6,231 nt of DNA, from contig DJWL01000030.1 of the NCBI GenBank assembly GCA_002441545.1, forward strand, positions 1 to 6,231, given 5' to 3'. This document shows positions 1 through 4,743 of this stretch, in pieces. Below the pieces are notes generated by a model. The model saw nothing but the letters and a program-made list of their open reading frames with translations, did no database searches and was not told the DNA's origin. Origin of the DNA: Flavobacteriaceae bacterium UBA6231. GTDB taxonomy: Bacteria; Bacteroidota; Bacteroidia; Flavobacteriales; Flavobacteriaceae. How positions within the stretch are numbered: the first letter of the stretch is position 1; every line of letters begins with the position of its first letter. Both the position numbers and the translations under genes were made by a program.

Positions 1-2
1 CT

Positions 3-164
3 TTATTATTTGAATCTATGGAAAGACATTTATTAGCAGTCAAAGAACATTTGCAATATGGAACATCTATTATAGATGATGATGGATGTAATCATTTAGC
101 TAAAGTAGCTACTAACGCAGATATGCTTTTTATACAATTAAATAAACAATATGGAAATACTTAA
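3..164 (+). CDS. C-terminal fragment of a DUF5664-like (dATP/dGTP diphosphohydrolase-type) protein
   Basis: This frame is open from the left edge of the window and stops at TAA 162-164, so only the last 53 residues are visible and the start lies outside. The visible part is helical: a segment ERHLLAVKEHLQYG, then IIDDDGCNHLAKVATNADML. The spacing of a His-containing helix, an acidic D-x-x-G-x-x-H loop and an Ala-rich helix ending in ML resembles the C-terminal half of phage DUF5664 proteins, which are linked to deoxynucleotide hydrolysis and are all-alpha like MazG. That would fit a phage nucleotide-pool enzyme. The match is by eye on a fragment, so the family is tentative, but the frame is very likely coding. 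It overlaps the next gene by 14 nt if that gene starts at 151, or leaves a 1-nt gap if it starts at 166. Confidence 0.6.
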   Translation, partial: LLFESMERHLLAVKEHLQYGTSIIDDDGCNHLAKVATNADMLFIQLNKQYGNT

Positions 165-414
165 AATGTTTTTATTAGTTATTCTACAGAATGCTAGTTT
201 TACTTTAGTCAGTAGGGCAAGAAATTCTCCTTCTATACTTTATCACAGTATAGCATCAGTTATTTCAAATGGGGTTTGGCTTTTAGTGATTAAGAATGTA
301 GTACAAAATTTTGATAAACCTGAATTAATGTGGACTTACCTAATTGCTTCTGTATTAGGTTCAGTATCAATGCATTATATTTTAATGAAGCATGTAGAAA
401 ATAAAATAAAATAA
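151..414 (+). CDS. Small multi-span membrane protein
   Basis: I do not recognise a named family. The 87 residues contain three hydrophobic stretches: about residues 6-20 (MFLLVILQNASFTLV), 29-51 (starting ILYHSIASV) and 61-79 (starting WTYLIASVLGS). They are separated by a basic loop (SRARNS, 21-26) and an acidic loop (NFDKPEL, 53-59), with a Lys-rich tail. This suggests an inner-membrane protein with two or three helices. Small phage membrane proteins of this size include holins and superinfection-type proteins, but nothing here picks one role, and no lysin gene is adjacent. The start is ambiguous. ATG 151 overlaps the upstream gene by 14 nt. ATG 166, five codons later, directly follows the upstream stop in an A-rich context (CTTAAAATG) and may be the real start, giving 82 aa. 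The gap to the next gene is 2 nt. Confidence 0.75.
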   Translation: MEILKMFLLVILQNASFTLVSRARNSPSILYHSIASVISNGVWLLVIKNVVQNFDKPELMWTYLIASVLGSVSMHYILMKHVENKIK

Positions 415-416
415 TT

Positions 417-728
417 ATGAAAGTAAAATTAAATAGTGGAGTAGAATATTGGGTAAGTTTTTACCACAACAATTATTCTGAGTATGATACAACTACTCAA
501 AAAGAACTAACTTCTAATACAAATTGTATTATTGTAAACGAATTAAATCCTGGTATTAAAACATCTGCCTTTGCTTTTTTAGCTAAAGGAGATAAATTTT
601 GTAAAGATAGAGGTAGAAAAATTGCACTTAGAAGAGCATTAAATCAATTAGGGTTATCTAAAGAAGTGAGGACTTTATTTTGGAATGAATATCATCTCAT
701 GACTAATAAATTAAAAAGAATCAAATGA
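417..728 (+). CDS. Small basic phage protein of unknown function (GRKIALRRAL motif)
   Basis: This 103-aa protein has no function I can name. The N-terminal part (1-55) looks beta-rich (VKLNSGVEYWVSFY, then NCIIVNELN). The C-terminal part (57-96) is a basic helical module with FCKDRGRKIALRRALNQLG followed by FWNEYH. I have the impression that an R-K-x-G-R-x-I-A-L-x-R-A-L segment followed by FW-x-x-Y recurs in phage hypothetical proteins, and the basic helix could contact nucleic acid, but this is inference. The start ATG 417 sits in the context TAATTATG shared with three other genes in this window. The end overlaps the RNA ligase N-terminal gene as ATGA (725-728), implying translational coupling to it. 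Confidence 0.8.
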   Translation: MKVKLNSGVEYWVSFYHNNYSEYDTTTQKELTSNTNCIIVNELNPGIKTSAFAFLAKGDKFCKDRGRKIALRRALNQLGLSKEVRTLFWNEYHLMTNKLKRIK

Positions 729-1048
729 GTAATTTAGCTAGCATACAAAAAATATTATGGAAAAAAGAAATAAAAGGTGCTGATAATATAGAACTTGTAG
801 GAGTTCTAGGTTGGCAAGTAGTAACTAAAAAAAATCAATTTCAAATTGGAGATTTGTGTGTTTACATTCAAATAGATACTGTAGTTCCAGATAAACCTGA
901 ATTTCAATTTTTAAAAGAAAGAAATTTTAGAATTAGAACCATCAAACTTAAAGGTCATATATCAATGGGTCTTATTCTCCCACTATCTATTTTAAATACT
1001 GTAGGAAAAGTAGAGAAAATAAATAATGAATTTTATTTTGTAAAATAA
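725..1048 (+). CDS. RNA ligase (Rnl5/DRB0094 family), N-terminal module; first half of a split gene
   Basis: These 107 residues match the N-terminal module of DRB0094-type RNA ligases (Deinococcus radiodurans Rnl family). The visible blocks in order are ASIQKIL (5-11), KGADNIELVGVLGWQVVTKK (17-36), GDLCVYIQIDTVVP (42-55), PEF-FL, then FRIRTIKLKGHISMGLILPLS (positions about 68-88). In family members this module runs straight on into a catalytic nucleotidyltransferase domain. Here it stops at TAA 1046-1048, about 20 residues after the LPLS block, and the catalytic domain lies 1.2 kb downstream at 2255-3064. In the Deinococcus enzyme the N-terminal module is known to be important for nick sealing and enzyme adenylylation, so this half probably acts as a separate subunit that assembles with the other half. 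The start is set by the ATGA overlap with the preceding gene. There is no sign of decay: the frame and the conserved blocks are intact. Confidence 0.88.
   Translation: MSNLASIQKILWKKEIKGADNIELVGVLGWQVVTKKNQFQIGDLCVYIQIDTVVPDKPEFQFLKERNFRIRTIKLKGHISMGLILPLSILNTVGKVEKINNEFYFVK
1041..1046 (+). repeat. Left copy of the TAAAAT repeat at the ligase insertion junction
   Basis: TAAAAT here spans the last sense codons of the N-terminal ligase half (GTA AAA) and the first base of its stop codon. The same six bases occur at 2265-2270, in the same codon phase, where the C-terminal half resumes. Removing the sequence between the copies (1047-2270, 1224 nt) gives GTA AAA TTG GAA and one continuous reading frame. 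Six AT-only bases can recur by chance; the shared phase and biologically sensible join are what make them notable. Confidence 0.55.
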
Positions 1049-1080
1049 TTTGCTTTTTAATTTAATTGTACTAACTTTGC
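1049..1080 (+). promoter_or_regulatory. Bacteroidota-type promoter (TTTG-N19-TAnnTTTG) for the endonuclease
   Basis: TTTG at 1049-1052 is followed after 19 nt by TAACTTTGC at 1072-1080. This matches the known Bacteroides primary sigma consensus, -33 TTTG and -7 TAnnTTTG, at normal spacing. Transcription would start near 1085-1088, leaving a leader of about 10 nt before ATG 1096. It lies in the only intergenic gap of any size in the + strand block and begins right after the stop of the N-terminal ligase half, inside the inferred insert. It should drive the endonuclease, the 120-aa ORF, the catalytic ligase half and possibly everything to the terminator at 5085. Confidence 0.75.
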
Positions 1081-1095
1081 ATAAAATATTTAATT

Positions 1096-1107
1096 ATGCA
1101 AAGAATA
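1096..1107 (+). repeat. Repeated start region ATGCAAAGAATA, copy 1
   Basis: The first 12 coding bases of the endonuclease are identical to the first 12 of the catalytic ligase half at 2255-2266, so both proteins start MQRI. The match continues loosely upstream (TTTAATT versus TTTAAT). Two start sites sharing 12 bases at the two ends of the insert is unlikely to be random, although the AT-rich background raises the chance. Confidence 0.6.
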
Positions 1108-1908
1108 TACAAAATTACAAATCAAATTAATGGTAAAATTTATATTGGAAAAACAATACTTCCTATAGAAAAAAGACTGAAAAGGCATTTTTATTTAGCA
1201 GCTAAAAAAGTAAATAGATATTTATACGATGCTATTAATAAATATGGTAAAGTAAATTTTATTATTGAATTAATAGAAGAATGTGAATATGATTTGGCAA
1301 ATGAAAGAGAAATTTATTATATTGATTTTTATAAATCTAACAATAAAGAGTTTGGATATAATATGACTATTGGCGGAGATGGGGGTAGAATGCCTGAAGA
1401 GAGCTTAAAGAAAATGATTTTGAAGAAAACAGGTATGAAATTATCTGAAGAACACAAACTTAAAATTTCTAAAGCTAATAAAGGAAGAAACCCACACGAA
1501 TGGTCAGAAGAAAGTAAAATGAAATTAAGTAACTCTTTAAAAAAATCTGGACATAAACCTCCAATTCCAAATTGGTCGGGTGAGACTCATCCTATGTATG
1601 GCAAAACTCATTCAGAAGAAACTAAACAAAAATTAGCTGAGTATAGAAAAGGTACAACATGGGAAGAGATTAATGGTAAAGAATCTGCTAAAATAAGTAA
1701 AGAAAAAATGTCTAAGAGATTTTCTGGAAGTAATAATGTAAATTATATTGAATTTAATATAGAAGAACATTTAGAAGAAATATTAAACTCTTCTAATATT
1801 AGACTTCTATGTAAAGAAAAATATAATATAGTTTACGCTACATTACTTTATAAATTTAAAAAGAAATATGGTTGTACAATAACACAATTTAAATTAAATA
1901 ATATATGA
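1096..1908 (+). CDS. GIY-YIG homing endonuclease with NUMOD3 repeats
   Basis: The 270-aa protein begins with a complete GIY-YIG nuclease domain (about 1-95). It has IYKI at 4-7 and KIYIGKT at 14-20, giving the paired tyrosines Y5 and Y16, the catalytic arginine R27 (EKRLKRH) and the metal-binding glutamate E72 (NEREIYYI), then the closing GYNMTIGGDGG. Next come NUMOD3-type DNA-binding repeats: LSEEHKLKISKANKG (116-130), WSEESKMKLS (136-145) and GETHPMYGKTHSEETKQKL (162-180). The end (about 235-262, RLLCKEKYNIVYATLLYKFKKK) looks like a helix-turn-helix. This order is typical of phage homing endonucleases that nick or cut a cognate allele lacking the insert and drive gene conversion. All catalytic residues are present, so it is probably active. 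Its likely target is the uninterrupted RNA ligase gene that it splits. It has its own promoter just upstream and ends in an ATGA overlap with the next ORF. Confidence 0.95.
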   Translation: MQRIYKITNQINGKIYIGKTILPIEKRLKRHFYLAAKKVNRYLYDAINKYGKVNFIIELIEECEYDLANEREIYYIDFYKSNNKEFGYNMTIGGDGGRMPEESLKKMILKKTGMKLSEEHKLKISKANKGRNPHEWSEESKMKLSNSLKKSGHKPPIPNWSGETHPMYGKTHSEETKQKLAEYRKGTTWEEINGKESAKISKEKMSKRFSGSNNVNYIEFNIEEHLEEILNSSNIRLLCKEKYNIVYATLLYKFKKKYGCTITQFKLNNI

Positions 1909-2267
1909 TGAAAAATAACCACGCATATTTAAAATTAAGGAGTATTGTAATAAAGAAAGATAATCTCCACACACTACTTGATAAGTATGATAAAATTGAA
2001 ATTTTAAAAAATAGAAACACTTTTAAAGATAGTAGTATTATACGAGTTATTCCTTACGTATATATACCATTTCAAGACTTTAGTACTATTTTAGGGGTAT
2101 GTGCAAATTGCAGTATAAAAAATTCTTTTATTACAGGCATAATAAGCTCAAAGAATACAGGAACTATTTCATATAAAAATATAATTAAATTGTTAGAACT
2201 TGAAAAACAGTTTAATGTTAATTTTAGTATTTCAAAAACTATAAAAGATTTAATATGCAAAGAATAA
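1905..2267 (+). CDS. Unknown 120-aa protein within the ligase insert
   Basis: I do not recognise this protein. It starts at ATG 1905 (ATGA overlap with the endonuclease stop) or at the adjacent ATG 1908, and overlaps the catalytic ligase half by 13 nt (2255-2267). The sequence is mixed alpha/beta: a basic N-terminus with LKLRSIVIKKDNLHTLLDKY (10-29), a hydrophobic central stretch VIPYVYIPFQDFSTILGVC (about 48-66), and a helical C-terminus with IIKLLELEKQF. There is no nuclease signature, no metal-binding Cys/His cluster and no signal peptide. The frame has no stops across 120 codons of AT-rich DNA and is tightly coupled on both sides, so it is probably translated. It could be a helper of the homing endonuclease, captured cargo, or a chance reading of a non-coding tail of the insert; the last remains possible. 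Confidence 0.6.
   Translation: MMKNNHAYLKLRSIVIKKDNLHTLLDKYDKIEILKNRNTFKDSSIIRVIPYVYIPFQDFSTILGVCANCSIKNSFITGIISSKNTGTISYKNIIKLLELEKQFNVNFSISKTIKDLICKE
2255..2266 (+). repeat. Repeated start region ATGCAAAGAATA, copy 2
   Basis: Identical to 1096-1107 and placed at the start codon of the catalytic ligase half. By the TAAAAT junction model these bases belong to the insert, not to the original ligase, so the insert may have supplied the second half with its start codon and initiation region. Confidence 0.6.
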
Positions 2268-3064
2268 AATTGGAATTAGGTGTTGATGTAACAACTATTT
2301 TAGAAATTAAAAAATATGAAAAACCTGATAATAATCCTATTAAATATGAAAAACCAAGAATGCCTAAAATTTGGTATAAAAAATTGATTTATCTACTTAG
2401 ATATAATATTCTTTACAAGGCTTTTCCATATCTAAGACCTAAAACAAGGAGTCCTTTCCCCACAAACTTAGTATCTATTACAGATGAAGAAAGAATACAA
2501 AATATTCCTGAAATTTTAAAAAAATATCAAGGAAAAGAATTTGTAGTTAGTTATAAATTAGATGGAAGCTCAATTACTATTATTCATAATAAAGTTTTAG
2601 GAAGTTCTAAATATCGAATATGCAGTAGAAGATTTGAACTGCATGATACTAAAAATGATTGGTATAGGGTGTTTAAAGAAACTAACTTTGAAAACCATAT
2701 TGTAAAACTTGTAAATCATTATAAAACAAATGACATTATAATTCAAGGAGAGGCAATAGGTAAATTTAATGGAAATTACCACAATCTACAAAGAGATGAT
2801 ATCAGGGTTTTTAATATTTATGTAAATGGAATAAAATTAAAACAAAACGAAATTCTAGATGTTTGTAAACAGTGGAATATACCAGTATGTCCTTTGTACA
2901 AAAAAATTATTTTAAACCATTCTTTAGAAGAAATATTAAAAATTTCAGACATACCAGATATTTTAAATCCAAAAGTACCAGTAGAAGGTTTAGTATGGCG
3001 TTGTATAGAAGACAATTTTAGTTTTAAGGTAATTAATAATAAATATTTACTAAAAGAAAAATGA
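2255..3064 (+). CDS. RNA ligase (Rnl5/DRB0094 family), catalytic nucleotidyltransferase; second half of a split gene
   Basis: This 269-aa protein carries the ATP-dependent ligase core. Visible motifs are: motif I KLDGSS (101-106) with K101 as the likely AMP-accepting lysine; CSRRFEL (123-129, motif Ia-like); IIIQGEAIG (161-169); RVFNIYV (184-190, motif III); PVEGLVWRC (242-250, motif IV); and FSFKVINNKYLLK (255-267, motif V). ITDEERIQN-PEIL (75-88) is a family signature just before motif I. Residues 6-22 (LELGVDVTTILEIKKYE) are the linker that in intact relatives follows the LPLS block of the N-terminal module, which here is encoded at 725-1048. Family members seal nicks with RNA on the 3'-OH side, acting in RNA or tRNA repair. 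All catalytic residues are intact. The first five residues (MQRIK) likely come from the insert. The end overlaps the next gene as ATGA (3061-3064). Confidence 0.9.
   Translation: MQRIKLELGVDVTTILEIKKYEKPDNNPIKYEKPRMPKIWYKKLIYLLRYNILYKAFPYLRPKTRSPFPTNLVSITDEERIQNIPEILKKYQGKEFVVSYKLDGSSITIIHNKVLGSSKYRICSRRFELHDTKNDWYRVFKETNFENHIVKLVNHYKTNDIIIQGEAIGKFNGNYHNLQRDDIRVFNIYVNGIKLKQNEILDVCKQWNIPVCPLYKKIILNHSLEEILKISDIPDILNPKVPVEGLVWRCIEDNFSFKVINNKYLLKEK
2265..2270 (+). repeat. Right copy of the TAAAAT repeat at the ligase insertion junction
   Basis: TAAAAT at codons 4-6 of the catalytic half (ATA AAA TTG). It matches 1041-1046 in sequence and phase, marking where the interrupted ligase frame resumes. 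Confidence 0.55.
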
Positions 3065-3525
3065 TTAAAAAGAAAAAAGTTTGCAAGAATTGTAAAACTG
3101 AACAATTTATATGGAAAGCAGGACTGTGTAAGTCCTGCTCTTCTATTTTAAATCCTCCTAAAAAGATTTCTTATAAATCAGCTAAACAAAAAATTAAAGA
3201 CATTGAGAAAAAAGAAAGAACTAAAAAACTACATGAGTGGTTTTTAGAACTATTTGATAAACATTGTTTACAAGATGGGTTTGGAAAATATGTAATTTGC
3301 TTTGAAACAGGGAAAAAACTTTATGAACAATACTACAAATTTAATACAAGTATCTATCATCATGTTTTGGAAAAGAGTAAATACCCTCAATTTGAATTTG
3401 AAGAATGGAATATTATTTTTCTAAGTCCAGAAGTACATAATCAAGTACACACAGATATTAACAAAACTCTAAAAGTAAAACAAAAAACTCTTGAATTAAA
3501 TGAGTATAGAATACAAATTAGTTGA
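3061..3525 (+). CDS. Zinc-ribbon HNH-type endonuclease-like protein
   Basis: The 154-aa protein opens with a zinc ribbon formed by C8-x2-C11 and C23-x2-C26, followed by a Lys-rich helical linker (34-57). Its C-terminal half contains an HNH-like pattern: YHHVLEKS (H100/H101), WNIIFLSP (N117) and EVHNQVH (H126, H130). The spacing HH-x15-N-x8-H-x3-H is that of the beta-beta-alpha metal fold. A ribbon plus HNH-like C-terminus is also seen in lambda NinG-type recombination proteins, so a role in DNA recombination or structure-specific cleavage fits. A homing role is less likely because there is no GIY/NUMOD-type specificity region. Which single histidine is catalytic cannot be told from sequence alone. 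The gene is coupled to the ligase by ATGA and overlaps the next gene by 26 nt (3500-3525). Confidence 0.7.
   Translation: MIKKKKVCKNCKTEQFIWKAGLCKSCSSILNPPKKISYKSAKQKIKDIEKKERTKKLHEWFLELFDKHCLQDGFGKYVICFETGKKLYEQYYKFNTSIYHHVLEKSKYPQFEFEEWNIIFLSPEVHNQVHTDINKTLKVKQKTLELNEYRIQIS
3117..3139 (+). other. GC-rich perfect hairpin inside the zinc-ribbon coding sequence
   Basis: AGCAGGACT (3117-3125) is perfectly complementary to AGTCCTGCT (3131-3139) around the 5-nt loop GTGTA. It lies over codons 19-27 of the zinc-ribbon protein, just after the ligase-HNH junction. It is followed by mixed sequence, not a U-run, so it is not an intrinsic terminator. It is markedly richer in G and C than its surroundings. 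Confidence 0.5.
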
Positions 3526-3802
3526 TTTATTAGACTCAATATGTAATGCATTAGGAACTAATTGTAAAGAGGTTCTTGAGACTAAAATAACAGGTCGTAA
3601 ACCTAAAAATAAAGAACAACTAAATAGAAGAAATAAAATAACTTTAGCTAAAAGTCTATTTGTTTACTGGGCTAAGTATAAATATAATATTGATAACAGT
3701 AAGTTAATGCCGTATTTAAATTTAGCAAGACAAAGTTCTTTATTTTTGTATTATGAACAAGGTAGAGAATATTCTACTGAATTAAAATTAGACTATAGAT
3801 GA
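3500..3802 (+). CDS. Small protein resembling the DnaA C-terminal DNA-binding domain
   Basis: The 100-aa protein is all-helical by composition. Its layout resembles DnaA domain IV: an N-terminal helix LVDLLDSICNALG followed by a short NCKEVLE segment (as in family sequences of the type E-x-F-G-x-x-x-E-D-L), a basic R-R-x-K-I-T-L-A-K helix (43-51) comparable to the region where DnaA has its R-x-A-R-Q-x-A helix, then a final ARQSSLFLYYEQG (77-89) in the place of the G-R-D-H-S-T-V signature. The canonical DHST residues are absent, so recognition of a classical DnaA box is not expected. A phage DNA-binding or replication-accessory role is inferred. The ATG at 3500 is inside the upstream gene (26-nt overlap); the next in-frame ATG is at residue 70, so 3500 is the only workable start. 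It ends in an ATGA overlap with the next gene. Confidence 0.7.
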   Translation: MSIEYKLVDLLDSICNALGTNCKEVLETKITGRKPKNKEQLNRRNKITLAKSLFVYWAKYKYNIDNSKLMPYLNLARQSSLFLYYEQGREYSTELKLDYR

Positions 3803-4146
3803 AAGTAATTTTATTGACACTTGATAATATCGAAGAAGATATAAAGCAAGAAATTAAAGGAATGTTGCCCTCTAAAGAGGAGGACGAGGAGAGAGAATTA
3901 AGAAGAATTATTTCAGGAGATGATGAACAAAATGATTTACCTACAACTCTTTTTATTGACACAACTAAACTTTATAAAGAGACAGAATTCTTTTTTAGGA
4001 TTGAGAGTGTAAAGGGATTATATTTATCTCCTTTACAATATAAAGAAAATCCCATGATGATTATTTTATTAAATGATAGGGAATACAACTGTAAATTTGA
4101 CTCAGATATTTATAACAAATTAAAAGAACACTTAAACAATTATTAA
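3799..4146 (+). CDS. Acidic phage protein of unknown function
   Basis: This 115-aa protein matches no family I know. It starts with a short hydrophobic strand (MKVILLTLD), then a strongly charged acidic stretch around residues 25-46 (KEEDEERELRR, GDDEQND), then a beta-rich half (TTLFIDTTKLY, FFFRIESVKGLYLS, MMIILLND) and a C-terminal helix (NKLKEHLNNY). It has no membrane segment and no catalytic signature. The acidic middle and small size are common in early phage proteins that bind host proteins, but that is only a suggestion. It is coupled to the upstream gene by ATGA and lies 4 nt before the Acb2-like gene, so it belongs to the same transcription unit. Confidence 0.75.
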   Translation: MKVILLTLDNIEEDIKQEIKGMLPSKEEDEERELRRIISGDDEQNDLPTTLFIDTTKLYKETEFFFRIESVKGLYLSPLQYKENPMMIILLNDREYNCKFDSDIYNKLKEHLNNY

Positions 4147-4150
4147 AAAA

Positions 4151-4429
4151 ATGGAAGAAAAACAAGAATTGACATTAGGTCAACAAAGAGTAGGAGTTAA
4201 TTTTAATCCTTCTCAAAAAGAAGAAGTAGTGAAAGTAAAAGAAACATGTGCTTTCTTAATTGACTATCTACAAGGATATAAAAATAGTATCTCGGTTTTA
4301 CCTGAAAATCAAATACTAAATCCTAAAGAATTTAATGAAAAATATGCTGAAACATTTAGAGCAATTGCCACAGCACAAACAAAAATAGAAGATGCAGCAA
4401 TGTGGGCTGTAAAAGCAGTAACTAAATAA
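4151..4429 (+). CDS. Acb2/Tad1-family hairpin protein (anti-CBASS cyclic-nucleotide sponge)
   Basis: The 92-aa protein shows the signature of the phage Acb2/Tad1 hairpin family. It has an N-terminal LTLGQQRVGVNFNPS (8-21), a first helix around residues 25-42 (KVKETCAFLIDYL), a loop, and a second helix with FRAIATAQTKIEDAAMWAVK (69-88) ending AVTK. Its size is close to characterised members such as T4 Vs.4. Known Acb2 proteins form oligomers that bind cyclic di- and trinucleotides made by CBASS cyclases, keeping them from activating the suicide effector; the related Tad1 sponges Thoeris signals. This one therefore probably protects the phage during infection of CBASS-positive Bacteroidota. The ligand cannot be read from the sequence. 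Residues 45-60 form a longer loop than I expect in short members. It starts 4 nt after the preceding stop in an A-rich leader (TTAAAAAAATG). Confidence 0.8.
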   Translation: MEEKQELTLGQQRVGVNFNPSQKEEVVKVKETCAFLIDYLQGYKNSISVLPENQILNPKEFNEKYAETFRAIATAQTKIEDAAMWAVKAVTK

Positions 4430-4438
4430 AAACTAATT

Positions 4439-4741
4439 ATGGAAAAAACATTAGTAAACACAGATGCAAACGGAGCATCAAAAAATGTAAAAGATATTGT
4501 CTTTTGGGGTAATGGAGACACTTTTAAATTAATCTCAAAAGCAAGTTCAGTAGCAGAAGGTTGGATGAAAAGTACAAAAGCTATGGAAATAGAAGCTGTA
4601 GGCTGTGTAGTTCAAGTAACTACTCAACAAGGAAATAATATAGCAGAAGCAATTACATTTGTCCCTGGAGTTAGAATCAAAGAAGAATATAATACAGAAC
4701 AAGTAGCCACAGTAACATCAAGAAAATTAGTAAAAATTTAA
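4439..4741 (+). CDS. Conserved-looking small phage protein of unknown function
   Basis: The 100-aa protein has no named function. It begins LVNTDANGASKNVKDIVFWGNGDTFKLISKASS (segments 5-19 and 20-37), followed by EGWMKSTKAMEI, GCVVQVTTQQG (55-65) and AITFVPGVRI (71-80). It is predicted to be soluble and beta-rich, with no Cys/His cluster or membrane segment. The Trp/Gly-rich WGNGD segment and the VVQVTTQQ strand suggest a compact beta fold. I have the impression that similar small proteins occur in crAss-like phages, but I cannot confirm it. The start has the TAATTATG context, 9 nt after the Acb2-like gene and 2 nt before the next gene. That places it in the terminal cassette of the + strand operon. 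Confidence 0.78.
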   Translation: MEKTLVNTDANGASKNVKDIVFWGNGDTFKLISKASSVAEGWMKSTKAMEIEAVGCVVQVTTQQGNNIAEAITFVPGVRIKEEYNTEQVATVTSRKLVKI

Positions 4742-4743
4742 TT

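Larger units (their letters stand above)
1047..2270 (+). mobile_element. Homing-endonuclease insert splitting the RNA ligase gene
   Basis: The insert separates the two halves of a DRB0094-type RNA ligase. It contains, in order, a Bacteroidota-type promoter, a GIY-YIG/NUMOD3 endonuclease and a 120-aa unknown ORF. The edges are inferred from the TAAAAT direct repeat and the family continuity of the flanking proteins: ...NNEFYFVK joined to LELGVDVTTIL... reads as a normal family sequence. The excised length is 408 codons exactly. I looked for a self-splicing intron. The junction does not offer a group I intron's U-before/G-at-end pair, nor GTGYG...AY of group II, and I see no recognisable P7 core. 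A DNA-level insertion that left two functional genes, as in phage Aeh1 nrdA split by mobE, is therefore the better reading. The exact edges could be a few bases off. Confidence 0.65.

Noticed and set aside
1046..2270. Group I or group II self-splicing intron within the RNA ligase gene
   Set aside because: The best seam gives neither the U...G boundary of group I nor GTGYG...AY of group II, and no P7-like core was seen by eye. A divergent intron cannot be fully excluded without a covariance search.
1041..2270. Intein in the RNA ligase
   Set aside because: The reading frame is not continuous: there are stops at 1046-1048, 1906-1908 and 2265-2267, and no intein splicing blocks are present.
2072..3105. 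Antisense open frames at 2072-2260, 2597-2782 and 2818-3105
   Set aside because: They lie wholly opposite strongly supported + strand genes (unknown ORF, RNA ligase) and have low-complexity Phe/Ile/Leu-rich sequences typical of AT-rich shadow frames.
3868..3885. CCTCTAAAGAGG inverted repeat in the acidic protein gene
   Set aside because: Only 5 bp with a 2-nt loop, which is too tight and short to be meaningful; explained by Glu-rich codons.
3774..4521. Antisense open frames at 3774-3962 and 4309-4521
   Set aside because: Opposite the acidic protein, the Acb2-like gene and the next gene; Ser/Phe-rich with no motif. The + strand genes explain the region.
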